This document shows, piece by piece, positions 26,397 through 35,739 of a stretch of DNA of 64,000 nt; the first letter of the stretch is position 1; each line of letters begins with the position of its first letter. The DNA lies in NCBI GenBank assembly GCA_036555725.1, contig DATBKU010000090.1, positions 62,001-126,000 on the forward strand, given 5' to 3'. Origin of the DNA: CALAED01 sp036555725. Its GTDB lineage: Bacteria; Actinomycetota; Actinomycetes; Streptosporangiales; Streptosporangiaceae. The translations under genes were made by a program, and so were the position numbers. The notes beneath the pieces were generated by a model. That model worked only from the letters and a program-made list of their open reading frames with translations. It made no database searches and had not been told where the DNA came from.

Positions 26397-29300
26397 TCTC
26401 CCCTCGGGAGCTGGCGCTGCGGCTGGACCTCCCGGAGCCGACCGTCGAGCAGGCCCGGGTGATCTCGGCGCCCTTGGCCCCGATGGCCGTCGTGGCGGGC
26501 GCGGGCTCCGGCAAGAGCGAGACGATGGCCGCTCGTGTGGTGTGGCTGGTCGCCAACGGGCTGGTACGTCCGGAACGGGTGCTCGGTCTCACCTTCACCC
26601 GCAAGGCCGCGGCCGAGCTCGGCGTGCGTGTGCGCGCACGGCTCGACCGGCTGCGCTCCCGGCTGGCCGATGACGAGGTCGGCCGGCTCGGCGGCCCGGC
26701 GATCTTCGACGGCGAGCCGACCGTGTCGACGTACCACTCCTACGCGGCCCGCCTGTTCGGCGACCACGCGCTGCGCGAGGCGCTGGAGCCGACGATGCGG
26801 CTGATCACCCCGGCCGTGGCGTGGCAGATCGCCTCACGGGTGGTGGACTCCTACGACGGGCCGATGGACAAGATCGACTGGACCCCGGACACCGTGACGA
26901 CCGCGGTGATGGACCTGGCCGGCGACCTGTCCGAGCACCTGCGGACCGCCGATGACGTACGGGGGATCGGGGAGTGGCTACGGGCCCGGTACGGCGAGGT
27001 GCGCAAGCCGCTCAAGGCCCAGCGGGACATCCTCGCCCGGCAGGACGTACGGGAGCAGCTGCTGCCGCTGGTCGAGGCGTACGGCCGGGCCAAGGCGGCG
27101 CGCGAGGCCGTCGACCACGGCGACCAGCTGGCGTACGCGGCGCGGATCGCCGCGCGGCACCCGGAGGTCGCGCAGATCGAGCGGTCGCGGTACGCGGTGG
27201 TGCTGCTGGACGAGTATCAGGACACCAGCCACGCCCAGCTCGTCTTGCTGACCTCGCTGTTCGGCGACGGGCATCCGGTCACGGCGGTGGGCGACCCGTG
27301 CCAGTCGATCTACGGCTGGCGCGGCGCGAGCGCGGGGAACCTGCTGCGCTTCCCACGCGACTTCCCGTACGGCGACGAACCGGCGCCGGTGGAGCTGCTG
27401 TCGATCAGCTTCCGCAACGGCGAGCGGATTCTCGATGTCGCCGCCCGCGTCCAGGAGGAGCTGCGGGCGGAGGCGAAGGAGGTGCCCCGGCTGTTCTCCG
27501 GCGCCGACCGGCGGCGCCGGGGCCGGGTGGAGTGCGCGCTCTTCGAGACCGTCGAGGACGAGGCCGAGCGGATCGCGGCCCGCGTCGCCCACCTGCTGGC
27601 GGCCGCGCGGCTCGACCCAGCCCACCACGGCTCGGCCGCGGTCCCGGACGGGCTGTTCGCCTTCGCACCGGACGGCCGGCCGTGGGAGCAGGGCCCGCCG
27701 GAGCCGAAGGACATCGCGGTGCTGGCCCGCAAGCGCGGCCAGTTCACGTTGATCCGGCGTGCGCTGGAGGCCCGCGGCATCCCGGTCGAAGTGGTCGGGC
27801 TCGGCGGCCTGCTCACCGTGCCGGAGGTCCAGGACGTCGTGGCCACGCTGCGGGTGATCCAGGATCCGACCGCGGGCGCGTCGCTGGCCCGGCTGCTCAC
27901 CGGCCCGCGGTGGCGGCTCGGCCCGCGCGATCTCGTGTCGCTCGGCCGCCGTGCCCGCGAGCTGGCCCGGGAGACCGCACGCGACATCGAGCACTCGCCG
28001 CTGGATGATCACGAGGAGTCCGAGCAGGATGCGGGCGACCCGCTGCGGCAGATGGTCGACGAGCTGGCCAGAGAGACCGGCAGCCTGGTCGACGCCCTCG
28101 ACGACCTGGGCGACGACGAGAACTACTCGCCCGAGGGTCTCCTGCGGCTGAAGCGGCTCCGCGACGAGCTCCGGGGGCTGCGCGGACAGGTCATGCTGCC
28201 CCTGCCCGACCTGGTCACCGAGGTGGAGCGGATTCTTGGGCTCGACATCGAGGTCGCCGCCCGGTCCGGCCTCGACCCGGTGACGGCGCGCGCCGACCTG
28301 GACGCCTTCGTCGACGCCGCGGCCGCGTTCGCGGGCGACGCCGAGGACCCGACGCTGGCCGCCTTCCTCGCCTACCTCAAGGCCGCCGAGGCCGAGGAGT
28401 TCGGCCTGGAGGCCGGCCGGGTGGGCGAGACCAACAGTGTGAAGCTGCTGACCGTACACGCGTCGAAGGGCCTGGAGTGGCCGGTGGTCGTCGTGCCGGG
28501 CCTGTCCTACCTGCCGCAGCGAAACGGCTCGCCCGGCAAGGGCTCGATCTTCCCGTCCCCGCCGCGCACCTCGACGCGATGGACCACCAACCCGCGGCTG
28601 CTGCCGTACCCGCTGCGCGGCGACCACGCCGACCTGCCGCGCCTGTCCGGCCTGGAGAAGGACGACCTGGACGACTTCGACCAGGCCTGCGCCGACCGCG
28701 ACCTGCGCGAGGAACGGCGGCTGTGCTACGTCGCGGTGACCCGGGCGTCGCACCTGCTCATCGCGACCGGGTATCGCTGGGGCACGGCGACCAGGCCGCT
28801 GCAGCCGGCTCCGTTCCTCGAGGAGATCCGCGAGGCCTGCGGCAAGGGCGCGGGCTCGGTGGCGGCCTGGGTCGACCCCCCGGAGGAGGGCGCGAGCAAT
28901 CCGCTGCTGGCCGAGGCGGACACGGCGCCCTGGCCGGCGCCGCCCGCGGGCGACCGCTACGCGGCGATCGTCGAGGGCGCGTCGCTGGTCCGGGACGCCA
29001 TGGCGGGCCGAGCGGGGGCGTGGCCGGCGAAGGAGTACGCCGCCCTGACCGACGCCGACCGGTCGCGCGTGTCGGCGTGGGCGCGCGACGTGGAGCTGCT
29101 GCTGGCCGAGCGCGACCGGGGGCGGCGCGGCGACGGGCTGGCCGTCGACCTGCCCGCGCACCTGTCGGTGTCGTCACTGGTCGCGCTGGCCCGCGACGCC
29201 GAGGGGCTGGCCAGGGACATCCGCCGGCCGATGCCGCGTCCGCCCGCGCCGTACGCCCGGCGCGGCACGGCCTTCCACCGCTGGCTGGAGTCCCGGTGGG

Positions 29301-29749
29301 GTCAGCAGCGGCTGCTCGATCCCGACGACCTGCCCGGGGCCGCCGACGAGGGCGCCGCCCACGACGACCGGCTGGCCGAATTGCGGGCCCGGTTCGAGGA
29401 GTCGTCCTGGGCGGCGCGCGAGCCGGTCGACATCGAGGTCCCGTTCGAGACGCTGATCGGCGACCGGCTGATCCGCGGCCGGATGGACGCCGTCTTCCGT
29501 ACCGCCGACGGCGGGTTCGAGGTGGTCGACTGGAAAACGGGGTCGCCGCCGTCGGGCGACGAGGCGGCCTTCGTCGCCGTACAGCTCGCCGCCTACCGCC
29601 TGGCCTGGGCCTCGCTTGCGGGCGTCCCGGTCGACCGGGTCAGCGCCGCCTTCCACTACGTGGCCGTGAACGTCACCGTGCGGCCCGCGGACCTGCTCGA
29701 CGCCGACGGCCTCGCCGCTCTCCTCGACCGGATCCCTGCCGTCGGCTGA
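26393..29749 (+). CDS. adnB: AdnB subunit of the AdnAB helicase-nuclease
   Basis: A 1118-residue partner of AdnA. Walker A GAGSGKS is at about 36-42, Walker B DEYQDTS near 275, LTVHASKGLEW near 690 and VAVTRASHLL near 785. A C-terminal RecB nuclease domain has EVVDWKTG with D1046 and K1048 near residue 1047. Unlike AdnA, it has no C-terminal cysteine cluster. Its ATG overlaps the adnA stop (ATGA), which ensures coupled, equal synthesis of the heterodimer. Confidence 0.93.
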   Translation: MISPRELALRLDLPEPTVEQARVISAPLAPMAVVAGAGSGKSETMAARVVWLVANGLVRPERVLGLTFTRKAAAELGVRVRARLDRLRSRLADDEVGRLGGPAIFDGEPTVSTYHSYAARLFGDHALREALEPTMRLITPAVAWQIASRVVDSYDGPMDKIDWTPDTVTTAVMDLAGDLSEHLRTADDVRGIGEWLRARYGEVRKPLKAQRDILARQDVREQLLPLVEAYGRAKAAREAVDHGDQLAYAARIAARHPEVAQIERSRYAVVLLDEYQDTSHAQLVLLTSLFGDGHPVTAVGDPCQSIYGWRGASAGNLLRFPRDFPYGDEPAPVELLSISFRNGERILDVAARVQEELRAEAKEVPRLFSGADRRRRGRVECALFETVEDEAERIAARVAHLLAAARLDPAHHGSAAVPDGLFAFAPDGRPWEQGPPEPKDIAVLARKRGQFTLIRRALEARGIPVEVVGLGGLLTVPEVQDVVATLRVIQDPTAGASLARLLTGPRWRLGPRDLVSLGRRARELARETARDIEHSPLDDHEESEQDAGDPLRQMVDELARETGSLVDALDDLGDDENYSPEGLLRLKRLRDELRGLRGQVMLPLPDLVTEVERILGLDIEVAARSGLDPVTARADLDAFVDAAAAFAGDAEDPTLAAFLAYLKAAEAEEFGLEAGRVGETNSVKLLTVHASKGLEWPVVVVPGLSYLPQRNGSPGKGSIFPSPPRTSTRWTTNPRLLPYPLRGDHADLPRLSGLEKDDLDDFDQACADRDLREERRLCYVAVTRASHLLIATGYRWGTATRPLQPAPFLEEIREACGKGAGSVAAWVDPPEEGASNPLLAEADTAPWPAPPAGDRYAAIVEGASLVRDAMAGRAGAWPAKEYAALTDADRSRVSAWARDVELLLAERDRGRRGDGLAVDLPAHLSVSSLVALARDAEGLARDIRRPMPRPPAPYARRGTAFHRWLESRWGQQRLLDPDDLPGAADEGAAHDDRLAELRARFEESSWAAREPVDIEVPFETLIGDRLIRGRMDAVFRTADGGFEVVDWKTGSPPSGDEAAFVAVQLAAYRLAWASLAGVPVDRVSAAFHYVAVNVTVRPADLLDADGLAALLDRIPAVG

Positions 29750-29829
29750 AGCGGTCGGTCACACTTCCGGGCCCCGCCGGGTCAATGCGGTGGAAGACCA
29801 AAACCCGAAGTCATAAGGGGAGAGCAGTC

Positions 29830-30597
29830 ATGGCGGCACGAAAGAAGATCGCGGTGGCGGGCGCGACCGGACGCGTCGGCCGTCCGCTGGTCGAATTGCT
29901 GCGGGCGCGCGGGCACGACGTCGTCCCGATGTCGAGGTCCCTCGGCGTGGACGTCATCACCGGCGACGGCCTGGCCGAGGCGCTGGAGGGTGTGGAGGCC
30001 ATCGTCGACGTGGCGACCGGGCCGTCGCCCGAGGAGGGGCCCGCGACGGAGTTCTTCACCAGGGCGACGCACAACCTGCAGGAGTTCGGCGCGAAGGCGG
30101 GTGTCCGCCAGATCGTCGTGGTGTCCATCATCGCCACCGACAAGTTCGAATCCGGCTACGGAGCGGCGAAGGTCGCGCACGAGCAGGCCATGCTGGCCGG
30201 CCCGCTCCCGGCCCGCATCCTGCGGGCGGCCCAGTTCCACGAGCTCGTCGGGCAGTTGGTGGAGTGGGGCGCGCAGGGCGACGTGAGCTATGTGCCGAAG
30301 ATGCGCAGCCAGTTGGTCGCCGCCTCCGCCGTCGCCGAGGTGGCCGCTGACCTGGCGACCGGCCCCGAGCCGGCCGCCGGGGCGCCGATTGTGGAGGTCG
30401 CCGGTCCGCGGGAGGAGAGCCTCGTCGATGTGGCCACCAGGCTGGTCGCCAAGCGCGGCGACACGGTGAAGATCGTGGGCGTGAGCGACCCGGACGGACG
30501 GGCCGCCGAAGTGTACGAGTCGGGCGGCATGCTGCCCGGCCCGGGTGCCAATCTCGCGGGCCCGACCTTCGACGAATGGCTCGCCACTACCTTCTGA
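29830..30597 (+). CDS. Atypical SDR / NAD(P)-binding NmrA-like protein
   Basis: A 255-residue Rossmann protein with GATGRVGRPL near the N-terminus (GxxGxxG), a VVVSIIATDKFESGYGAAKVAHE region in place of the YxxxK catalytic motif, and no obvious catalytic Tyr-Lys pair. It belongs to the atypical short-chain dehydrogenase group that includes NmrA-like redox sensors and simple oxidoreductases. It has AGGGGAGAG upstream of the ATG. It is not obviously linked to adnAB, from which it is separated by 80 bases. Confidence 0.82.
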   Translation: MAARKKIAVAGATGRVGRPLVELLRARGHDVVPMSRSLGVDVITGDGLAEALEGVEAIVDVATGPSPEEGPATEFFTRATHNLQEFGAKAGVRQIVVVSIIATDKFESGYGAAKVAHEQAMLAGPLPARILRAAQFHELVGQLVEWGAQGDVSYVPKMRSQLVAASAVAEVAADLATGPEPAAGAPIVEVAGPREESLVDVATRLVAKRGDTVKIVGVSDPDGRAAEVYESGGMLPGPGANLAGPTFDEWLATTF

Positions 30598-30657
30598 CGA
30601 ACTGCCGCGGCCGGGGTTGTCTCCGGCCGCGGCGGCTGCGGCTCGTGGACCTGGCCG

Positions 30658-31515
30658 TCAGACGGCACGGGTGCGGGTGGCGTACCAGCCGAGCGTCAGC
30701 AGCCCGGCGGCGAGCAGCAGCAGGACGGCCAGAAAGGTGAGCTGGAGCGGCCAGAACTGCCCGGCCGGATGGTACGGAATGGCATGGTCGCCGTCGGCCT
30801 GCCACCGCCAGGCATCGTCGGGGGCGCTCCAGCGGGGCCCGGTCGTGTATTTCACCGGCGTCAGGATCTGCACGGCCCGGCCGGTCACCAAGAGCAACAC
30901 GAGGAATCCCACGAGGGCGGCGCCGACGGCCGGGAGGGTGCGGCGCAGCCATGCGCCGACTGCGACGGCGAGCGCGAAGGCCAGCAGCGCCTCCCCGGCC
31001 GGGGTCAGCCCGCCAGAGTAGAACCACATCCAGCGCGAGGCCGTGACGCCGCCGTCGCTGAGCGGGCGCTGCAGCTGGTAGACGGCGTATCCGGCGGCGA
31101 GGCCGGCGACTGCGAGCACGGCTCCGACGGCCGCGACCTTCGCGACATACCAGCGCCGCCGGGGGACGGACTGCGTCCAGGCGACCAGCTGGGTGCGCTG
31201 CTCGATCTCGCGGGCCACCAGCGGCGCGCCGATGAAGCTGCCGACGATCGCCATGAGCAGCGGCACCCCCAGCTCGAAGACGGGGATCGTGAACCCGTAC
31301 TGTTTGACGAATCCCTCGACGAGCGAGCCGCAGCGCGCCGGGCTGCCGTCCCAGTACAGGGATCCGGCTTGGCTCACGCAACCCCTGGCGTCCAGGTGAT
31401 CGAGGGCGAGCGAGGCGCGGGCGATGACCCATACCGTGCCGCCGTAAAGCAGTGCGACCAGCAGCAAGGTCCAGAGAGTCTGCCACCGGTGCTGCCGCCA
31501 GATGAACCAGGTCAT
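30658..31515 (-). CDS. ABC-2 type transporter permease
   Basis: A 285-residue membrane protein with about six helices: near residues 13-33, 78-98, 125-147, 170-190, 195-213 and 257-279. After the first helix comes an extracellular loop with Cys pairs, then the REIEQRTQLVAWTQS amphipathic region common in ABC-2 permeases of antibiotic or lantibiotic transporters. Its start overlaps the stop of the ATPase gene (ATGA). It is the last gene of a GntR-ATPase-permease operon; the cargo is unknown. Confidence 0.88.
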   Translation of the reverse strand: MTWFIWRQHRWQTLWTLLLVALLYGGTVWVIARASLALDHLDARGCVSQAGSLYWDGSPARCGSLVEGFVKQYGFTIPVFELGVPLLMAIVGSFIGAPLVAREIEQRTQLVAWTQSVPRRRWYVAKVAAVGAVLAVAGLAAGYAVYQLQRPLSDGGVTASRWMWFYSGGLTPAGEALLAFALAVAVGAWLRRTLPAVGAALVGFLVLLLVTGRAVQILTPVKYTTGPRWSAPDDAWRWQADGDHAIPYHPAGQFWPLQLTFLAVLLLLAAGLLTLGWYATRTRAV

Positions 31516-32390
31516 GCGGACACCTCCGAACGGTGGCCGGGCTGCACGTCATGGTCGAGGTAGCCGAGCACGAGTTCCTCGAAGGTCGGCTCGGCGCCGT
31601 CGAGGCCGGGCCCGGTCAGGGTGTCCGACCCGGACCGGACGAGCGCGGTGGTGCGCCCGGCGACGGTGCGGGCGCTGACCACCGGCCAGCCGGCGGTATC
31701 CGGCCAGGCGGCCGGCCCGGTGACGACACGATGGGCCTGGCGCAGGTCGTCGATGTCGCCGACGAGCCGGACCCGCCCGTCGCGGACCACGACAAGGTGG
31801 TCGCAGATCCGTTCCAGCTCGGCGACCACGTGGGAGGAGAACAGCACGGCGGCCCCGGTCTGCGTGCACGCCTCGAACATGTGGGTGAGGAACTCCCGGC
31901 GCGCGATCGGGTCGAGGTTGGCCAGCGGCTCGTCGAGCAGGACGAGCCGTTCCGGGCGCTTGGCGAGCACCAACGTGAGGGCGACCTGGGCGCGCTGCCC
32001 ACCGGACAGGCTGCCGATGCGCGCCCGCGGCGGGATGCCCAGCCGCCGGATCCGCTCTGTGGCGAGCGCCCTGTCCCAGCCGGGGTTGAGGTGACGGCCG
32101 GCGTCCAGCGCGTCGGCCACCCGCAGTCGCGGCCACAGCGGCGCGTCCTGGGCGACGAAGCCGATCTGGTTCAGTCGCCGGCGCGGGACGTCACCGGCGA
32201 CCGTGACTGCGCCGGCGGTGGGCGCCAGCAGGCCCGCCGCCAGGTGCAGCAGTGTGGTCTTGCCGGCGCCGTTCGGCCCCACCAGCGCGACCACCCTGCC
32301 GGGCGGTATCTCCAGCGTGCAGTCCCGCAGTCCCCATGTACGGCGGCCGTAGCGGCGGCCCAGTCCCTCGCAGCTCAACGCCGATGTCAT
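31512..32390 (-). CDS. ABC transporter ATP-binding protein
   Basis: A 292-residue ATPase of the ABC-2 exporter type: Walker A GPNGAGKTT near 37-44, Q-loop FVAQDAP, signature LSGGQRA, Walker B LVLLDEPLANLDP and switch His in SSHV. The ATG at 32390 overlaps the GntR stop (ATGA) and gives normal length; the open frame beyond it is not homologous. Together with the downstream permease it forms a two-subunit exporter under the YtrA-type GntR protein. Confidence 0.92.
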   Translation of the reverse strand: MTSALSCEGLGRRYGRRTWGLRDCTLEIPPGRVVALVGPNGAGKTTLLHLAAGLLAPTAGAVTVAGDVPRRRLNQIGFVAQDAPLWPRLRVADALDAGRHLNPGWDRALATERIRRLGIPPRARIGSLSGGQRAQVALTLVLAKRPERLVLLDEPLANLDPIARREFLTHMFEACTQTGAAVLFSSHVVAELERICDHLVVVRDGRVRLVGDIDDLRQAHRVVTGPAAWPDTAGWPVVSARTVAGRTTALVRSGSDTLTGPGLDGAEPTFEELVLGYLDHDVQPGHRSEVSA

Positions 32391-32788
32391 GCCACACCGT
32401 CCTGGGGTTCGGCCGGATCGGAAGGCTCGTCCAGTGCCACCGCCCACAGGGTCCGCATCTCATCGGCGGACAGGCCCTCGGCCCGCGCCTTGCGTACCCA
32501 GCGGGTGAGCGAGGCCAGCAACGCGGGTGACGCGGCCAGTGGCGGGCTGGGCGGCGACGCGGCCACGAAGGTGCCGAGCCCCTGCCGGCTGCGCACCAGC
32601 CCCTCATGCTCCAGCTCGCGGTAGGCCTTGGCGACTGTGTTGGGGTTAACCGACAGCGCCTCGACGACCTCCTTCACGGTGGGCAGTTGGTCGCCCGGCC
32701 GCAGCCGCCCGAGCATGACCTGTTGGCGGACCTGCTGCATGAGCTGCCGGTAGATCGGCACCCCGGATCCCGCATCGAGTCGAAACAT
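32387..32788 (-). CDS. GntR family regulator, YtrA subfamily
   Basis: A 133-residue protein with an N-terminal winged helix (PIYRQLMQQVRQQVMLGRL, then NPNTVAKAYRELEHEGLV) and a short C-terminal helix pair. The short effector region is the mark of the YtrA subfamily, which controls linked ABC transporters and often senses cell-wall antibiotics. It starts at ATG with AGGAG upstream and overlaps the ATPase gene. A palindrome ACTAGT-AG-ACTAGT just upstream is a likely autoregulatory operator. Confidence 0.92.
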   Translation of the reverse strand: MFRLDAGSGVPIYRQLMQQVRQQVMLGRLRPGDQLPTVKEVVEALSVNPNTVAKAYRELEHEGLVRSRQGLGTFVAASPPSPPLAASPALLASLTRWVRKARAEGLSADEMRTLWAVALDEPSDPAEPQDGVA

Positions 32789-32813
32789 CGCCTTACTCCT
32801 AGATCACCAAATT

Positions 32814-32827
32814 ACTAGTAGACTAGT
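32814..32827. promoter_or_regulatory. Candidate YtrA/GntR operator
   Basis: Two ACTAGT hexamers separated by AG form a near-perfect palindrome 26 bases upstream of the GntR start. The setting is AT-rich, between divergent genes. It suits a dimeric GntR repressor controlling its own operon. Confidence 0.55.
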
Positions 32828-32875
32828 GAAATGCAAATTTGATCGCAAGGGTCTCGCCAAGAACCGAGTTCGATG

Positions 32876-32889
32876 CGAACATATGTTCG
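32876..32889 (+). promoter_or_regulatory. LexA (SOS) box at dinB
   Basis: CGAAC-ATAT-GTTCG is a perfect 14-base palindrome matching the core of the actinobacterial LexA box. It overlaps the probable dinB start codons, so bound LexA would block initiation directly. Confidence 0.75.
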
Positions 32890-34079
32890 TGTCAGGTGAG
32901 GCGACGATCTTGCACGCCGACCTCGACGCGTTCTACGCGTCGGTCGAGCAGCGCGACGACCCGCGGCTGCGCGCCCGGCCGGTCATCGTCGGCGGCGGCG
33001 TCGTGCTCGCCTGCAGTTATGAGGCCAAGGCGTACGGCGTGCGCACCGCGATGGGCGGCGGACAGGCCCGCCGGCTGTGCCCGCACGCGATCGTGGTGCC
33101 GCCCCGGATGTCGGCCTACTCCGCGGCGAGCAAGGCCGTCTTCGAGGTCTTCAAGCACACGACGCCACTGGTCGAAGGGCTCTCGATCGACGAGGCCTTC
33201 CTCGATGTGGGCGGGCTGCGAAGGATCTCCGGGGCGCCCATCGACATCGCCGTACGGCTGCGGCGCGAGGTCCTCGAGGAGATCGGGCTGCCCATCACGG
33301 TCGGTGTCGCCCGCACCAAGTTCCTGGCCAAGGTGGCCAGCGGCGTGGCCAAGCCCGACGGTCTGCTCGTCGTGCCGCCGGACGGCGAGCTGGCGTTTCT
33401 GCACCCGCTGCCGGTCGAACGGCTGTGGGGGGTCGGGCACGTCACCGCGCGCAAACTCCGCGACCGCGGGATCACCAAGGTCGGCGAGGTCGCCCAGCTC
33501 GACAAGAAGGTGCTGGTGTCGATCCTCGGCCCGGCGAGCGGCCGGCACCTGCACGCGCTCGCCCACAACCACGACCCGCGGCGGGTGACGGTGGGCACGC
33601 GGCGCCACTCGATGGGCTCCCAGCGCGCCCTTGGCCGCCGCCTCCGGTCGCGGGCGGACCTCGACGCCACCGTGGTGGCGCTGATCGATCGCGTCACCCG
33701 GCGGCTGCGAGCGGCCCGCCGGGTCTGCCGTACGGTCGTGCTCCGGCTGCGCTTCGACGACTTCGCGCGGGCGACCCGGTCGCACACGCTGGCCGAGGCG
33801 ACCGCGCAGACCGAGACGATCCTCGCCGCCGCGCGCGGGCTGCTGGGGGCGGCCATGCCGATGATCGAGGAGCGGGGCATCACGCTCGTCGGAGTGACCG
33901 TCAGCAATATCCACGACGACGATGCCGTGCAGCTCGCGCTGCCGTTCGACGCCCGGGCGGGCAACGCCCTCGACGCCGCGGTCGACAACGTACGCGACCG
34001 GTACGGCACGTCGGCCATCACCCGTGCCGTCCTCCTCGGCCGCGACCCGGGCATCTCCGTCCCGCTACTCCCGGACTGA
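32883..34079 (+). CDS. dinB: DNA polymerase IV (Y-family)
   Basis: A 398-residue translesion polymerase. DLDAFYASVEQ with metal Asp13, SIDEAFLD with Asp103/Glu104, the little-finger region, and a terminal VQLALPFD that fits the beta-clamp-binding QLxLF pattern are all visible. I choose the ATG at 32883; GTG at 32889 is equally possible and GTG at 32826 would place the SOS box inside the gene. The LexA palindrome overlapping the start implies an SOS-induced, nearly leaderless transcript. The gene is divergent from the GntR operon. Confidence 0.93.
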   Translation: MFVSGEATILHADLDAFYASVEQRDDPRLRARPVIVGGGVVLACSYEAKAYGVRTAMGGGQARRLCPHAIVVPPRMSAYSAASKAVFEVFKHTTPLVEGLSIDEAFLDVGGLRRISGAPIDIAVRLRREVLEEIGLPITVGVARTKFLAKVASGVAKPDGLLVVPPDGELAFLHPLPVERLWGVGHVTARKLRDRGITKVGEVAQLDKKVLVSILGPASGRHLHALAHNHDPRRVTVGTRRHSMGSQRALGRRLRSRADLDATVVALIDRVTRRLRAARRVCRTVVLRLRFDDFARATRSHTLAEATAQTETILAAARGLLGAAMPMIEERGITLVGVTVSNIHDDDAVQLALPFDARAGNALDAAVDNVRDRYGTSAITRAVLLGRDPGISVPLLPD

Positions 34080-34110
34080 GCCCAGATGCACTTACTTCGC
34101 GGGGATGGGC

Positions 34111-35739
34111 CTAGGCAGGCTGGTTCTTCTTCAGGTCGGCGAAGGGGCTGCGGACCATGACGTAGGTCGCCGCGCGGTCGGCGGACCGGGCCCAGCGGGC
34201 CCGTAGGTTCGCCTTGGCCGGCCACGGCACCCCGGCGAGCAGCGCCCGCAGCCGGGCGGCCGGGTCGCGCGAAGCCGTCTGGGCGTAAGCGGCGAGTTCG
34301 TCCCCGACCACCCGCCACAGGTCGGGTTCCAGGGCCGGATGCAGGTCTGCGATGGCCGCCGCGACCTCCGCGAGGTGGTTGACGAACAGGCAGTAGACCA
34401 CCCGGTTCCAACCGCGCTCCGCGTCGTACGTCAGGGCCTCGCGCACCCGTGCCGGGAGGCCGTCCAGTTCCCAGCTGCCGGCCAGCAGCTTGGTCCCCTC
34501 CAGGTCGCGGAACACCGCCTGTGCCGGCAGGCCGTCGCCGTCCACCCTGATCAGCACGTTCTGCAGGTGCGGTTCCAGGGCGACGCCGTACGCCAGGTAC
34601 GCGTGCAGGACCGGCGGCAGGACGTGCCGCACGTAGGCCGCCCACCAGGCCAGCGGAGAGTGACCTGCCAGCAGCTCAGGCAGGACGGAGCCGTACGGAT
34701 CGGTGAGCGCCCCCGCCAGCACGGGCGTGCCGGCGCCGCCGCGGACCCCCGTCCGAACGATCACCCCGAGCCCTTCGTACAGCCGCCGGTCGGCCAGGGT
34801 AACGGTGCGGTACGCGGGCTCGGTCAGCAGCGCGCACCCGTACGTCTCGCCGAGCGCGGCGAACACGGGCCGCAGCAGCCGGGTCAGTGTGACCGCGCCG
34901 GTCAGCTCGTACCACGCGTTCTTGCGCACGCAGTTGGTGATCCGTACGTCCAGGCTGAACTTGCAGAACACGTCGGCCGCGGGCAGATAGACGGTTCGCA
35001 CCGACGAGGTGGGCACGACGGGCGGCCCGGCGGGGCCGAGGTCGCGGACCGCCCCGGACCGCAGCGCCGCGCGGAGCACCGGCCGGTCCGCGAGCAGCGA
35101 CAGCTGCCACGGGTGGGCGGGCAGCGCGGTGCAGCCGTCCGGCACCGGCGGGCCCGAAATCGTGAAGTCGCCCTCCCCGGTGACCAGGTCGGCGCGGACC
35201 GCGAGCCAGCGCAGCGGGAACCGGGCCCGCGCCTCGGGAGCATACGGCAGCCAGTCGGCGGGGTCGCCCGGCCGGGCCTTGGGCGCGGGGTGGAACCGAT
35301 GCCCGGCCACCAGCGCCTGCTCGGACGCCACGTACAAGTCGTCAGGCGGTTCCGCGCGCGCGGCCAGCAGCGCCTCCAGCGCGGCGCGGCCGGCCGCGAC
35401 CTGACCCGTGAACTCCGGGTTGGCCTGCCCGGTTGCCAGCTCCAGCTCGCCGGCGATCAGGTCGGCGAGCCGGGCCGACGGCACCGGGAGCCATTCCTCG
35501 TCGCGGAGTTCCCCGACCGGCGTGCTGAGCCGGTACGTCGGCCCGAACGGCGCCCGGAGCAGCCGGGAGCGCAGCGTGATCCCGGCGCGCGGCAGCCGTA
35601 CCTCCAGCCACCCGCCCGACCGTTGTACCTGCTGCTCTGGCGCGGCCACCTCGCGAACCAGGCAGTTGAGCAGCGCGACGCACGTCGCGTCGTCCGCGGT
35701 GGCCGGCCGGGTATCGACGGTCGCATGACTCAGCGGCAC
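34111..35739 (-). CDS. NRPS-independent siderophore synthetase, IucA/IucC family (second)
   Basis: A 542-residue NIS synthetase. Hallmarks are GHRFHPAPKARPG near 167 (ATP contact), PAHPWQ near 235, SSVRTVY, KFSLDVRITNCVRKN, ALEPHLQN and FRDLEGTK. Such enzymes adenylate a carboxylate, often citrate, and condense it with an amine or alcohol. I start at the GTG at 35739, overlapping the upstream synthetase gene by 10 bases; the further open frame is not homologous. The last gene of the iron-boxed operon. Confidence 0.9.
   Translation of the reverse strand: MPLSHATVDTRPATADDATCVALLNCLVREVAAPEQQVQRSGGWLEVRLPRAGITLRSRLLRAPFGPTYRLSTPVGELRDEEWLPVPSARLADLIAGELELATGQANPEFTGQVAAGRAALEALLAARAEPPDDLYVASEQALVAGHRFHPAPKARPGDPADWLPYAPEARARFPLRWLAVRADLVTGEGDFTISGPPVPDGCTALPAHPWQLSLLADRPVLRAALRSGAVRDLGPAGPPVVPTSSVRTVYLPAADVFCKFSLDVRITNCVRKNAWYELTGAVTLTRLLRPVFAALGETYGCALLTEPAYRTVTLADRRLYEGLGVIVRTGVRGGAGTPVLAGALTDPYGSVLPELLAGHSPLAWWAAYVRHVLPPVLHAYLAYGVALEPHLQNVLIRVDGDGLPAQAVFRDLEGTKLLAGSWELDGLPARVREALTYDAERGWNRVVYCLFVNHLAEVAAAIADLHPALEPDLWRVVGDELAAYAQTASRDPAARLRALLAGVPWPAKANLRARWARSADRAATYVMVRSPFADLKKNQPA

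Noticed and set aside
32826..32882. Upstream GTG (32826) as dinB start
   Set aside because: It would place the LexA box inside the coding region, add residues unlike Pol IV N-termini and overlap the YtrA operator.
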